In this document: positions 33,682 to 45,759 of the stretch, piece by piece
How positions within the stretch are numbered: position 1 is the first letter of the stretch
How the letters are laid out: each line of letters opens with the position of its first letter
Source of the DNA: Avena insularis
Lineage: Eukaryota > Streptophyta > Magnoliopsida > Poales > Poaceae
Direction: 5' to 3'
DNA: 64,000 bases
NCBI GenBank assembly: GCA_023614405.1
Contig: CM042689.1
Coordinates: forward strand, 282,975,533-283,039,532
Notes under the pieces: generated by a model
What the model saw: the letters and a program-made list of their open reading frames with translations, nothing else
Databases searched by the model: none
What the model was told of the DNA's origin: nothing
Made by a program: the position numbers and the translations under genes

Positions 33682-35123
33682 TGATACGTCCAATTTGCAT
33701 CACCATTCTATATCATAATTTGCCTCTATTCATTGATATATTTATTTTTAAGAGGTGTTACTTATGTCATTTCATCTATTTTTGCATGTTGGATGATTCT
33801 TGGAGGATGGACTGCCGGAGTCAGGATTTTGATGGAAAAAGAGGTGCAATTTGACGAAGATCAGAAAAATATCAGAAAAATTATGGAAAATTATATTTTC
33901 CCGGAAGACGAAGAAAGCCACAAGGGGAGGCGGAGATGGGACACAGGGGGCCCACACCCCCCAGATGTGGGCCACCCCTGGGCCACTCCTACAGGGTGTG
34001 TGGCCCACCTAGCCGGCCTCCGGCTCCACCCTCTCACCTATATATTCCCCTCGAAACCCTAAAAAAAAGATCCACCACAGAAAGATTCCACCGCCTCTGT
34101 GGGGCGGAAAACACCGAGAGAAAGAGCTCTCCGGCAGACAGATTTCTGCCACGGAAATTCCTTCCCGGAGAGGGGAGATCATCGCCATCAACACCGTCAT
34201 CAAGCTAGACTTCATCGGGATCATCATCATCATCATCATTCACACCATCATGTCCAGCAGGACCATCATCACCACTCCATCCCGCTGTAACAATTGTGTT
34301 GAATATTTGCATAGTTCTTAGGGGAAACTTTCCGGGTATTGATTACTATTGTAGTTGATGCTTGTGAGTGGAACCATTGGATTATTCTTTATGTTCAGAT
34401 TATTATCCATTACCATATCATCTTTGATATTGATCCATATGATGTATTGTGAGTAGTTCGTTTAGTTCTTGTGGACATGGGAGAAGTCATGTTGTTAGTC
34501 GTGGATTTGTGTTGAGATATTATTCAATGGTTTAGTATTTAAGTTGTGGTGCTATTATTCTAATGGTGTCATGTGATCGTCGGCTATATGATACTTCACC
34601 ATTTATAGGCCTAAGGGAATGCATTGTTTATTTGGATACTAATTGTTGGGTTGCCAGAGTGACAGAAACCTAAACCCCCGTTAGGACACCATTGCACAAG
34701 GGAGCGTAGGATCTCAGAGTTTAAGGCTGTGGTTAGGTTTATATCTTAATTGCTTTCTTGTAGTTGCGGATGCTTGTAGGGGGTTTAATCACAAGTATAT
34801 ATTAGTCCAAGTAAGGTCGGTACATTAACACAGGTTCACCCACACAACACTTACAACACCAAAGAAGGGTACTCAGCTATTTTAAGCAAAAGCACTTGAC
34901 AGAATTCCCATGTGTCCTCGAGAACATTTGGTCCTTATAAGTATTCCACTGACTTGTACTTTTCTAAGAAAGGATTGGGCCACTTGCTGCGTTTGTTTGT
35001 TGTCTTTATTTACAGAGATTTCCTGCTCCATACCACTAGTCAACACCTTCTCCTCCTCATTGGGATTCACACTTCTATTTATTGAAACTACTACGATACA
35101 CCCCCTATACTTGTGGGTCATCA
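33682..35123 (+). repeat. Element A 3' LTR (1442 bp)
   Basis: TGATACGTCC...GGGTCATCA, collinear with the split 5' LTR and with both LTRs of element B. A TATA box CCTATATATTCC lies at 34038-34049, followed by the AAACCCTAAAA leader. A short deletion relative to sister copies lies near 35010. Followed by TCCTA, the target duplication partner of CCCTA at 1788-1792. Confidence 0.92.
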
Positions 35124-35529
35124 TCCTACTGCTGGGACCTGGTAGCACCTGAGGGCATCTCCACCGGGCCAACACATCCCGTCCCAGCGTTCTGAACTCG
35201 TCCACCGGGCCGACGCATTCAGTCCGTGCATCTCCACCGGGCCGACGCATCGCCCACCAAACGTGCGTGGACAGCTCGTCCTGCCCCTTGGTGCCACTGG
35301 CCCACCCATCAGCCACCATGGTGTTGATTTAGATGCGCGTAGAGGCACCAATTCAGACGCAACCGTTGACCGGCGGCAGCCTGTGCCATCAATGGCAATG
35401 AGACTACACACTGACTGTCTAGACACTTCAATGATGTATCCTTGGCCTCCGCACCAACATCCGATGTCGGCCCTTTTTAACTGGCCGTCCACGGCCATTT
35501 TCTCCACATAGAACCACATCCTCTGATCC
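35124..35529 (+). other. Native DNA upstream of the B3 gene, separated from it by element C
   Basis: A 406-bp island between elements A and C. It holds three near-copies of 'catctccaccgggccgacgcat' (35157-35250), a motif I associate with short Triticeae repeats. It ends in a pyrimidine-rich, leader-like sequence that would continue at 49206 if element C were absent. It is probably the promoter or 5' leader of the B3 gene. I see no ORF I trust. Confidence 0.55.
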
Positions 35530-36300
35530 TGTCGTGGTGGTGGCACGGCAGATGCCATGGGTAGGCTTAAGTTGGGGGCCGAATGGGTGCTTGTGGTCAC
35601 CGGGGAGGGAGTGCACGGTCGGGCATGCACGAAGAACAAGAAGAACTCTCCAGACTTAGCGGTTTGATTGATACCCGAAGGTTACAAGTGCTCCTTGAGC
35701 TGTATCAACTAGGGTTTTGTGCACTAGTTCCCTACTTGGTCCAACCTCCTTCTACTACAGCTATGCCCTTCCTTATATAGGTAGTGCTAGCTAGCTTATA
35801 CCCCTTTGGGTTCTAAGGTTTACTATTTGGATCTTGGTCCCTACAATGTGGGCTGGGTCATGGGCTTGCCCTAAGCCCAATGGCCCAGTCCATAAAGCTT
35901 GACAGCTAACGGTCTTATGGTACGCTGCTTCCTGTTCCTTTTGGCGTCATGCTGTAACTTTGTATGTCAGCGTATGCTTTGGGCGTCACCCGGCTCCTTT
36001 TGTTTCACCCGGCGTCGCTCTTCTCTTTTGACCATGCTTTACCATGGTCCCTCCTGAACCTTACTCGGAAAGGTGCCACGCATCCTACTTGACTCGGACC
36101 TTCCTCGTTAGACTCGGCTCGTCGGTTCCTGCAAGAATTACATCTTTGTCTTATGCGGGACGACATAGTTTATATGTCGGCCGCTCATTCTTATCTTACC
36201 CGGTCGTTCTTACCCGACCTGATTCTTTCTTTACTCGGAGCTAACCAAGTTGCGCTATGTTTCACCTCTCGTGACCCTACCGGGGGTTATCCCCCCGACA
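35530..36300 (-). repeat. Element C 3' LTR
   Basis: 771 bp, near-identical to 48434-49205. It is the 3' LTR because gag-pol reads on the minus strand. On that strand it starts TGTCGGGGGGATAACCCCCG, with an inverted repeat at the very tip (GGGGGATAACCCCC). Confidence 0.92.
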
Positions 36301-36990
36301 TTAGTCCCCGAAGCTGGTGAGGTCTAGCAGTTCAAGATGTTAGGCGTCTCCAGGTTCCTTTTGTGTGATTGGAACTTAGTTTTTGTCTCTACCTGCCGCA
36401 ACTTTGCACCTTGTCGGGTCTGTCTAACAGTTTCCGGATCGACTCTTTGACTTCTTGGCTCATTTTTTCCTCGAGTCATTTAGCTATTTCAGTCATTTTC
36501 GCGCTTTAGTCCTCGGCTGGTAATCATGATTACTTGCCTCAATTTTTGTTCCAAGTTCTGGCGGCACAGTGACGGCTGCGCAGTTATTCCCCGTCACTAT
36601 GGCAGTCCCATCGGCCTACGCCTCTTGTCCTTCCTTCCATGACGTGGCACTGGATTTTTCGTGTATCTCTGGCTACGTGGCGCTTGCTTATTGGCCTACC
36701 CGGCCTGGTACACGGCCACACGCTGGCCGCACGACACAGATGGATCCCACTACCAGGGTTTTTAGTGTCCTTAAGCAGGGGTTTGGGGGTTTCCACTTCC
36801 CCCATGCCCGTTCAGTTTTCCCTTGCCTTTTCTTCTTCCTTGTGCCTGCAAAATCGAAACGCCCTCTTTGCGGTTTCCTCTTCCTCCTGTTCTTGTCTCG
36901 CAATCGCCCCTCTTTTCTTTCCATTCCACCACGGGTCCGCCCTGTTCCAAACCTCTTCCAACTGCGGAGGATATTGAATCTGCGGAACTC
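36301..36990 (+). other. Upstream region of the antisense gene
   Basis: Non-coding part of element C between the 3' LTR and the antisense gene. From about 36760 it is C/T-rich with 'tttcttttcc' tracts, as in plant 5' leaders. The antisense frame is already open from 36823, so translation might start upstream of 36991. Confidence 0.5.
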
Positions 36991-39900
36991 ATGGACGCTC
37001 ACGACGACGCTGATGGTGCAGAGGAGCAGAAGATTCCCGCCGGCGAGCGCGGCGGCTGGGAAGGTTCGAAGGTCTCCACCGAGGAGGTAGAGTGGCTCCG
37101 CTCCACCAGGCGCATCCCGCTGCTAGTGGATTTCCGTCTCCCCACCGGTGAGATTTCTCCCAAACCCGAAGCTAACGAGCGGGTGGTTTTCCTTTATCAC
37201 TTTGAGCGTGGTTTCGCTCTTCCAGTGAGAACCTTCTTCTCATCGTTTCTCTCCACCTTCCATTTGCAAACCCATCATCTTCCTACCAATGCGATTGGAT
37301 CTCTTTCCTGTTTTATCTCTGCTTGCGAGGCTTACCTCGGAATTTGGCCTTCAGTTCTTCTGTGGGCAAAATATTTTATATTCAGGGTTCAGGTTGTTCC
37401 CCAGCCTGGTGCTCCTCGTGCCGAGAAAAAGCCGACTCGGTGCGGTGCTCCTAGCATCACGCCCAGGAGAGACTCCATCTTTCCTCGGGTTGCTGGGCTT
37501 TATTCTTGAAAGAAGTGGCATAGAACCTTTTTCTATGTCAAAAACAGCGGGTCCACCGATAACATCCGGCTCCCCCCTTTCTCAGATGAGGTCCCCAACA
37601 AGAAGCTCTGGAAGCTTGACCCGCGCGACCAAGACGCTGCGGTAAATGAGGCTAACGCGGTTCTGGAAAGGTTACTGTCGCCGGATGAAAACTTTCATCT
37701 TGCCGACACTGACCTCATGTGCGCCTTCATATCACGCCGGGTAAGCCCCATCCAAGCGAGGAGCCACAAGATGTGCTTCATGAGTGGCTCTCATGATCCC
37801 ACTCGGCACTCCACTAAGGAGCTCACCCATGACTCCATTGCCCGTCGAGTAAGCTCAATCTTTAAATTGAACTTGGCGGATGATTGGGCTTGGAGTTGCC
37901 CTCCGTTTAGCCGGTTCAGGCCTGTCCCCTGGGTAAGTTTTTCGAGTCGTTTTCCTTGCCGAGTAGGCTTTAGCTCTTTTTCCACTTTCAGTTTAGTTTT
38001 TTGGTTACTCATTCTTTTTGTCTTTCGCAGAATCTCCTTCACCAGGTTGATGATAGTACTGTCCCTCCCCCTGGTTATAACGGGGATCGCTCCGACTTGG
38101 ATGAAGTCGAGTATGACCTGGAGTGCTTCATGCCCATCCCGCACGCTGCGGATGCTTCAGCTTCGGGTAAGAGTTGATCTTGCAATCCCTTACAAGATTG
38201 TTCTGACTATGATGAGGATGATGATTGTACGTTTTTGGAGGTATATGCCTTGTGACCTTAGTCTCCCAACTTATCCGAGTAAGCCCATTATTTACTTATG
38301 CAGTTGTCTAGGTACATGACACTCCTCCTCTCGCCGTGGGCGGAGTCGGCAAGATCCCCGTCGCCAGGCCGAAGCAACGCGGAGCCTCCTCCAGCACTCA
38401 GCCGGCCAAGAAGAGCAAGCCCACTCTGGCAGCTCCTGCTTCCTCTACTGCTGCCACTCTGGCTGAGACCCGCCAAGCCGCTGGGTGCCGGATCACACGT
38501 CGAGTCACTCGTGACCCGGTCATCACCGGGTAAGTTTTTATACTCTGCTTTCTTCGTTCTTTCCTTTTTTGTCATTGATGTTCTCTTATACATGTCTCAT
38601 TGTTTTCAGCGTCGCACCCTTGTCGGCGAACCGGGCTGCTTCTAGCATTGCCTCGCCGCTAAGGCCTGCGCCTCCTCCAGCTGACTCGGCGGTGCTGAGT
38701 CCCGTTTGAGTCGAGGCTCCCACTGTTGAGGCTCACGCCTCTCAGTGTCAGTCAGACCCGATGGGTCATTCGGCTAGCACCCCTAGAGCTGGCCAGGAAC
38801 AATTTTCTGATCTTGGTGCAAGTGATTCTGGCGCCGAGAAACCTTCCGCCACTAGTTCCTCTGGCATCGGCCCTCAGGCTAGTGTGAATGAACAACTTCC
38901 TGATCTTGGAGCCAGCAAAACTGCTGAGCCCAGTCAGCTGGCTCCACTTTCTTCTCCAAATCCTCCTGCTCGCTCTCCAGTTCTGTCAAAGAGCCAAACC
39001 CAGCACAAGGCTTCTAGCTCTGATCGCCCTTCATCCGACAAATCTACCTCCTCCAAGCAGACGACACTGGTCTGCACTCCGGGTTCTGCTCCTCAGATCC
39101 GGCCTCCGACGTTGGCGACAATGGTCGCTTCAATGGGTAAGGGGAGCGAATCCGCGGCTGCTGGGTCAGGTGATGGCTCTAAGGCTGTTACCCTCCATAC
39201 TTCCGCTGCTGCGACTCGTGCTAATGTGGGAACCACCCTAAAAACGGGTCAAGTTCTCACTCGGATGCTCAGTGGGAAAAGCCTTGGTTCGGCTGAGCCT
39301 TATGCTGTGGCATGGAATGCAGCTGGCGAGCAGGAGGTCAGCACCCGTGCCGGCAAGAAGCTGAAGCTGGGCCCTAAGGCCATCTCTAACATGACCCAGC
39401 AGGCCATTACTCTAATGGCCCGCGCCGACGAAGTGAACTAGGTAAAGTAACTTCTTACTCTTTTGTATTGTTGAGTATTTCCTTAATACATATCTCCTAG
39501 TCCTCGAGGTTACTGCCGAGTAAGGAACTTACTCGGTCGTAAGCTCTCAATAATCACTTAGTCTTTAAATTCTTCACCCCAAGCTTGCATGTTAGAGCTT
39601 CGATCCCTAGCCCTCGAGGTTACTGTTGAGTGAGGAACTTACTCGGTTGTAAGCACTTAAGCTCTTTCATTTCCTTATGCCAAACTCATGTGTTAGAGCT
39701 TCGATCCATAGCCCTCGAGGTTACTGTCGAGTAAGGAACTTACTCGGATGTAAGCTCTTAAGCTTTTTGATTTCCTTATGCCAAACTCATATGTTAGAGC
39801 TTCGATCCCTAGCCCTCGAGGTTACTGTCGAGTAAGGAACTTACTCGGCTGTAAGCTCTTAAGCTTTTTTACTCGGCAGGCTGCTTGACTTGATGTTTCC

Positions 39901-41261
39901 TTACTATCTGTCTTCTTTGTCCAGCTCACGCATAACGAGCGCACCAAGGTGCACCAAGCTCTCTTCCTGGCGCATCGCAAGCTCGAACTTGCGTATGAGA
40001 AGCTGCAGAGTGACACCCAAGGCCAAGGTAATATCCTTACTCGTCCTTTCTCTATTCAGTGTAATTTTCTTTTGGTTCATTTTCTCAATTTTTTCTCGCT
40101 CTTTTTCCGCAGCCTCTGCTTAGTCCACCATCGATGCTCTTCACTCGCAGGTCAGCGAGGCCGAGAGTAAGTTTCTTGCCTCACTAATTCGATAGTTGAA
40201 GGTTTCCCTTGGTGCTGACAAGTAATTTGTTCCGAATAAGCAGAGAAGCACCAAACCGAACTCCAGAAGGAGCGAGATGAGGTGACTCGGTTGAAGAAGC
40301 TTATGGCCGAGACGGAGCATAAGCACTTGGCCGAGGTGAAAGGGTTGAAGGAGGAGCTTGCCGATAAGAATGAGCAACATGCCGCCAGCCCCGAGAAGAC
40401 CACGAGGCTGCTCGACGAGGCCGAGTCATCGGTCGAGTCGGCAAATCTGAACTTTGACGCCCTCCAAGCCAAGGCCAATACTTGGCATAGCAAGCTCGCC
40501 ACTATCAACTTCTTTCTCGGTAGTGAGTTCTTACTCTGTCTGCACTGTATAGGTCACTCTGGACTTCTTCCATCTACTTTTGTTATTTTGCTAACTTTCT
40601 CTTTTTGCTTGCAGAGAATTTTCCTGAGGCTAATATGTTTGCCATGCGAGCCATGAAGAAAGTGAGGGCCGAAGTTGGTGCTCCTTCCGACGGCGAGGTG
40701 TCCATGGGGGAGCTTCTCGAAGCGGTGTCCGAACGGGTCAAGACTCTCAAGTCTTGCGGTGTGGATCTGCTTAAGTCGGCTATTCATGCGTTTCGCATGC
40801 TCAGGCTGGATGAAGACCCACCTGAACTAATCGAGCCACTTGCTGAGAGATTGCTCCTTACTGAAGACCGGCTGGACCAATGGCGTGAGTCGGCCGACCG
40901 AGCTGCAGCGGACAAGGCTCTCTCCTTCGTGCTTTCATGGTACGAGGACATCAACCTTGATGTTCTTGCTCGCATAAGGGGGGATGGAAAATGGCTGAAT
41001 GATCCGGAGCTGATCAAGAAGCGCCAGGAGCGAGCTTACGCCATGATTGAATATACCATGGTGCACGCTTGGTGCGACGGGCCCAGCTTCCTCGACCTTG
41101 GCGACCCGCTCGTCGAAGTTGCTGATGAAGAGGGTGGCGATAGCGAAGCAACCGAGTCAGATGGTCCAGATGACCCGGCCATAGATGCCCCTCACACAGC
41201 TGATGCTCCAAGCAATGCTCCTGGCTTTGAGAATGCTCCTCCGAGTCCTTCTGCTTCTTAG
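36991..41261 (+). pseudogene. Antisense nine-exon gene of element C, Transposase_28-like N terminus
   Basis: Nine blocks with GT-AG borders keep one frame: 36991-37932, 38031-38166, 38197-38240, 38312-38529, 38610-39441, 39925-40027, 40113-40166, 40244-40519 and 40615-41261. Their sum is 3252 nt, 1083 codons plus stop. The first exon matches the 'putative gypsy type transposon' domain of plant Tat elements (LVDFRLPTGE, FLYHFERGFALPVRTFF, DWAWSCPPFSRF). An acidic micro-exon (CSDYDEDDDCTFLE) and a long Ser/Pro/Thr-rich region follow. Residues from about 710 on form a Glu/Lys-rich coiled coil, and the C terminus is acidic. In-frame stops: TGA 37507, TGA 38707, TAG 39439 (at a donor site) and TAG 40121. 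Function is unknown for the family. Splicing is inferred, not shown. Confidence 0.78.
39501..39870 (+). repeat. Minisatellite of 101-110 bp, about 3.6 copies, in an intron
   Basis: Units start at 39501, 39611, 39712 and 39813 with CCTCGAGGTTACTG followed by 'gagtaaggaacttactcgg'. The last two periods are 101 bp. The array lies within the intron 39442-39924 of the antisense gene. Tandem repeats in the 3' region of Tat elements are known and can seed satellites. Confidence 0.9.
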
Positions 41262-41835
41262 GCTAACAAATACTCGAACTTTGATTAGATCTCCGGTATG
41301 CCGTTATGTTCTAAGTGTGAATCGTTCAAGGGAAAGTCCCCGAGTTTCATTTTGTCGTGTCACCTTTCCTTGACTTGGGCCCCTGTCTACCTTTTTCGGT
41401 GTTCCACATTAGAGTCTCAAAGTACTAAGGATATAGTTAGCGGGTATGAAACTTGGATCACTTGGCCGAGATTACTCGACACATAGTATAATTTGACCTG
41501 CAGAGAGTTAGGCAAAAATCTAAAGCCGGCTCGCGTTTCTCCTTTGTACTTATCCGGTGTTCGTGTTTACACGTCATACATCCTTTTCTCTTGCTTTCCA
41601 TGAAGCCGTGTTTTCGGACAACAGCATAGTCGAAGAGTTGATTTCTTCCGAGTAAACACTACTTGTTCCGAGATAAATTTTGGGTGTCACGCCAGCCGAC
41701 ATAAAATAATTAAGAGGGAAAACTTAAGGGGTAGTCCCCGATTCAGTTTTTTGAATCATACCATTTTATTATCAGCACATAGCCGGCACACACGTCCGAC
41801 ATATGAGAGTTCAATTGATACATGCATTGCTTCTC
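41262..41835. other. Gap between antisense gene and pol ends
   Basis: 574 bp between two converging genes. It would hold the 3' untranslated part of the antisense transcript. No convincing ORF or repeat seen. Confidence 0.5.
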
Positions 41836-44800
41836 CTAATTATAGAAGGGACGAAGCATCGCCACATTCCATGGCCTTTTGGTCTCATCTCCTGACCTGT
41901 CCGCCTTGTTCTTTTGCGCTTCACGAGAGTCTATGAGATAATAGGAATCATTTTGCAATGCTTTGCTTACAATGAATGGTCCTTTCCATGGGGGTGATAA
42001 TTTATGCATTTCGGCTGTGCGCTGCACCAGCCTTAGCACCATATCCCCTTCTCGAAAAACACGAGGTTGCACTTTCTAGCTATGGTAGCGTCAGAGATTC
42101 TGTTGATATATAGCAGATCTGGATAATGCCAGTTCCCTTGCTTCTTCGAGTAAGTCTACTCCATCTTCTCGAGCCTCTTTTACCTCGGCTTCCGAGTATT
42201 GCCTTATTCTTGGTGAGTCATATTCTATGTCGGCAGGTAAAACTGCTTCTGCCCCATATACGAGGAAAAATGGCGTATAACCCGTTGATCGATTCGGAGT
42301 TGTTCTTAGGATCCATAGCACTGAGGGTAGTTCCTCTATCCAACAACCAGGTGACCTCTAGAGTGGTTCCATTAAGCGGGGTTTTATCCCTAACAGAACT
42401 AAGCCGTTAGCTCGTTCAACTTGTCCATTTGATTCTGGATGGGCGACTGATGCTACATCGAGTCTTATTCGGTGTTTCCCGTAGAAACGAGCAAAAGCTC
42501 CTTCGCCAAAGTTCATGCCATTATCAATGATTACACTATGTGGGTAACCATATCTGAGGATTATATCCCTTAAGAATGTGACAGTTGTTTTACCGTCCAA
42601 CTTTTTGATTGGTTTCACTTCTATCCACTTGGTGAACTTATCAATCAAGACCAAAATATGAGTCATGCCTCCCCTTGCTGTTTTGAATGGTCCTACCATA
42701 TCTAGGCACCACACTGCAAAAGGCCAAGTGATTGATATAATCTTTCATTCAAAGGCTGGTAAATGTGATTTGGATGCATAGTGTTGACAACCACTACATC
42801 TTCCGACTAACTCTTGCGCTTGTGCCAATGCGCTTGGCCAATAGAATACATGTCGGAATGCCTTGGCCACCAACGCTCTTGACGGAGCATGGTGCCCACA
42901 TTTTCCTTGATGAATATCCAATAAGATCTCTTGGCCTTTCTCTGGACTGATACAGCGCTGCAGCATGCTCGTCACACTTCGCTTGTATAATTCCTTGTTG
43001 ATTATGGTGTACGCTTTTGCTCTTTGTACTGTTTGCCTTGCCAATGTTTCATCACTCGGAAAGGTCCCATCTCTTAAGTAGTCAAATATTGGTTGTGCCC
43101 ATGTTGATATCAGTGGTTCCTGGTCTGCTTCAGCATCGATATCCATTGGCTCTGCCGACATATGCTCTGACGACATGACCCGAGGAGTCCCCGAGTGTGA
43201 TTCGGCAGCCCCTGAATTGAGCGGATAAGTGTACTTCAGCATACTCGGTAACCCAGGATCCCAAGTGTACGGCAAGAGCAAAAGCCTACACCATAATCAA
43301 CAAATCCGAATCACCAAAACACATGATCCTTTTGATACCAATTTCCTTGGCTACTTTGATGCCATGGACAAGTGCTTCATACTCGGTAACATTGTTGGAA
43401 GCGGCAAAATGAATCTGTAACACGTACCTCAGTTGATCCCTCTTTGGAGATGTGAGCACTATCCCGGCGCCCAGACCCATTTTCGTCTTGGACCCGTCAA
43501 AATGCATTTTCCAGTAGTTCGGATCTGGCAGTGGTGGTTCGTACTGCATTTCCATCCAGTCTACAAAGAAATCTGCAACAGCCTGAGACTTTATTGCATC
43601 TCTTCTATCATATTGTGGAGTATACGGTGCTAGTTCTATGGCCCCATTCACGACTCGGCCGCTGGCATCTTTGCTGCCCAATATATCTGAGATAGGTGCC
43701 TCGCATATTACCCGGATTGGGTGTTCTTGAAAATAATGTTTCAGCTTCTTTGCTGCCATATATACCCCATATGTTATCTTCTGATAATGCGGGTAATTCT
43801 ATTTCGAGACAGAGAGCACTTAGCTCAAGTAATAAACTGGTTTTTGGACTGATTTGCCCCCTTCTTCATGTTCAACCACTATTACTGCACTTACAACTCT
43901 GTTGGTTGCGGCGACATAGAGCAACATTGGCTCTTTGGATAGTGGTGATGCTAATATTGGTGTTGTTGCCAACATTTTCTTTAATTCATGGAAAGCGCTA
44001 TCAGCTTGCTGTGTCCACGTGAATTTGTCTGATTTCTTATCAGTTGATATAGTGGTAGGGCCTTTTCTCCTAGCCGACTAACAAACCTGCTCAACGAGGC
44101 TAGGCATCCAGTAAACTTCTGGACATCGTTGAGGGTTTTTGGTAATTCCATTCTTTCAATGGCCCTGATTTTTGTTGGGTTAGCCTCAATTCCTCGGATG
44201 GTACAAGGAATCCGAGTAACTTGCCAGCCGGGACACCAAATGTGCATTTTTCTGGGTTAAGCTTCATCCGGAATCTTCTTAAGTTTGCGAATGTTTGACG
44301 CAAGTCCTCAATTAGCGTATGACTTTGTTTGGTTTTTATTACCACGTCGTCGATGTATACTTGAACGTTTTTGTCCAATTGATCTTGCAAGCATTTTTGC
44401 ATGCATCTTTGATATGTTGCACCTGCATTTCTCAACCGAAATGGCATGGTACGATAGCAATAAGCCCCGTACGGGGTGATACAAGCTGTCTTTATTTGAT
44501 CATCTGGATTCAATGGTATCTGATGGAATCCTGAATACGCATCCACAAACGACAACAACTGACACCCAGTAGTAGAATCTATGACTTGGTCGATCCGTGG
44601 CAGGGGAAATGGATCTTTTGGACACGCCTTATTGACGTTTGCGCAATCAATACACATGCGCCATACCACTGCCACGTTCGGGTCATCTTTCTTCTTCTCG
44701 ACCAAGACAGGATTTGATAGCCAATCTGGGTGCAGTACTTCCATGATGAATCCAGCAGCTAAAAGTCTAGCAATCTCGACAGCTATTACTTTCCTCCTAT

Positions 44801-45717
44801 CTTTGGTAAAGAGGCGGAGGGGTTGCTTCACCGGCTTGGCATCTGGTCTTACATGAAGACGGTGCTCAGCCAGCTCCCTTGGAACTCCTTGCAGATCTTG
44901 AGTGGACCATGCAAATATATCCCGATTATCACGGAGGAAGCTGGTGAGCTCGCTTTCCTATTTGTCCGTGAGGCCAGCCCCAATGGTAACTATGTGCTCT
45001 GGGAAAGTCGCATCCACCTGTACCTTCTTGGTTTCTTTGGTAGCTTGAAATGACATATTGCCATGCGGGTTGGTGAGTGCCGGCATGGACATTTGTGATG
45101 CTTTGGCCAATGTTCAAACATTTGATTCTTTTCTTTGTGATATGACGAGTGAATCGTCCAGTAAAGATCTGGCTGTAGGCACAAGCAATAGACCTTTTGT
45201 AATCTCCTTCAACTGTAATTACCCCACACGGGCCTGGCAGCTTCATCTTTAAGTAAGCAATGTGTGTAGTAGCCATGAATCTTGCCATAGCCGGCCTGCC
45301 GAGTAAGGCGTGATATGAGCTGACCAAATCCACTACCTCGAACTCTATGGCCTCAGTGCGACAGTTCTCTCTGTTGCCGAATAAGACGTCGACCCAGATC
45401 TTGCCAATTGGCTCACAGGACAATCCCGGCACAATACCATGGAAAGTGGTCTTAGTCGGCTCCAGCATGTTCATGGTAATGCCTAACTTGAGCATTGTAT
45501 CCGTGTACATGATGTTGATGCTACTGCCATCATCAATCAGCACTTTTGAAAACTTGACACTGATATCTGGGCCCATGAACGTTGGATCCAAAACTAGAGC
45601 ATATCCTCCTGGGGTTGGCATGATCTTGGGGTGATCTTTTATGCTCCAAGTTATTTCTTTCTCAGACCAATGCATGTACCTGGGAATTGTCGGCATCGTG
45701 GCATTCACCTCCATCAT
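41836..45717 (-). pseudogene. pol: Element C pol: protease, RT, RNase H, second RNase H, integrase
   Basis: Read from 45717 down. Protease has VLIDDGSSINIMY (about 45550). RT has PLPRIDQVID, SFVDAYSGFHQI and an intact YIDD (44346-44357). A first RNase H/connection lies at about 44000-43760. A second RNase H domain (about 43590-43290) has MHFDGSK, NNVTEYEAL and GDSDLL. Integrase has a zinc finger (HQGKCGHH to CSGCQ, about 42890-42790), then D in LDMVGPF, D in IIDNGMNF and E in SNGQVERAN (42714-42420), and a C-terminal MVLRLVQRT/LSPPWKGPFIV region ending at 41836. These enzymes copy and insert the element. Frame changes occur near 44110, 43285, 42745, 42360 and 42080, so no intact polyprotein can be made. 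Active-site residues are mostly kept, so decay is moderate. Confidence 0.88.
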
Positions 45718-45759
45718 TCGTCGCTGCTGGCTCTTTTTGTCATTCGGCTCTGTGACAAA

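Larger units (their letters stand above)
1793..35123 (+). mobile_element. Element A: pol-less Athila-type LTR retrotransposon with nested insertions
   Basis: The outer boundaries are LTRs starting TGATACSTCC and ending TCATCA, flanked by CCCTA (1788-1792) and TCCTA (35124-35128), a 5-bp target duplication with one mismatch. Inside, in order: tRNA-Asp-like primer site, gag, protease, a family-specific tail, a coiled-coil ORF, a purine tract and the 3' LTR. RT, RNase H and integrase are absent, so it could move only with enzymes from a relative such as element B. It was later hit by a CACTA element, a MITE-like element and a LARD. With these removed the element would be about 8.4 kb. Athila assignment rests on the Asp-type primer site and the gag/protease similarity to element B. 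The exact family name is not certain. Confidence 0.85.

Noticed and set aside
35121..35639. Minus-strand frames spanning the element C LTR start (also 47876-48544)
   Set aside because: They cross the LTR boundary into unrelated DNA on one side, so they are not a single gene. Only the part below 48133 is gag.
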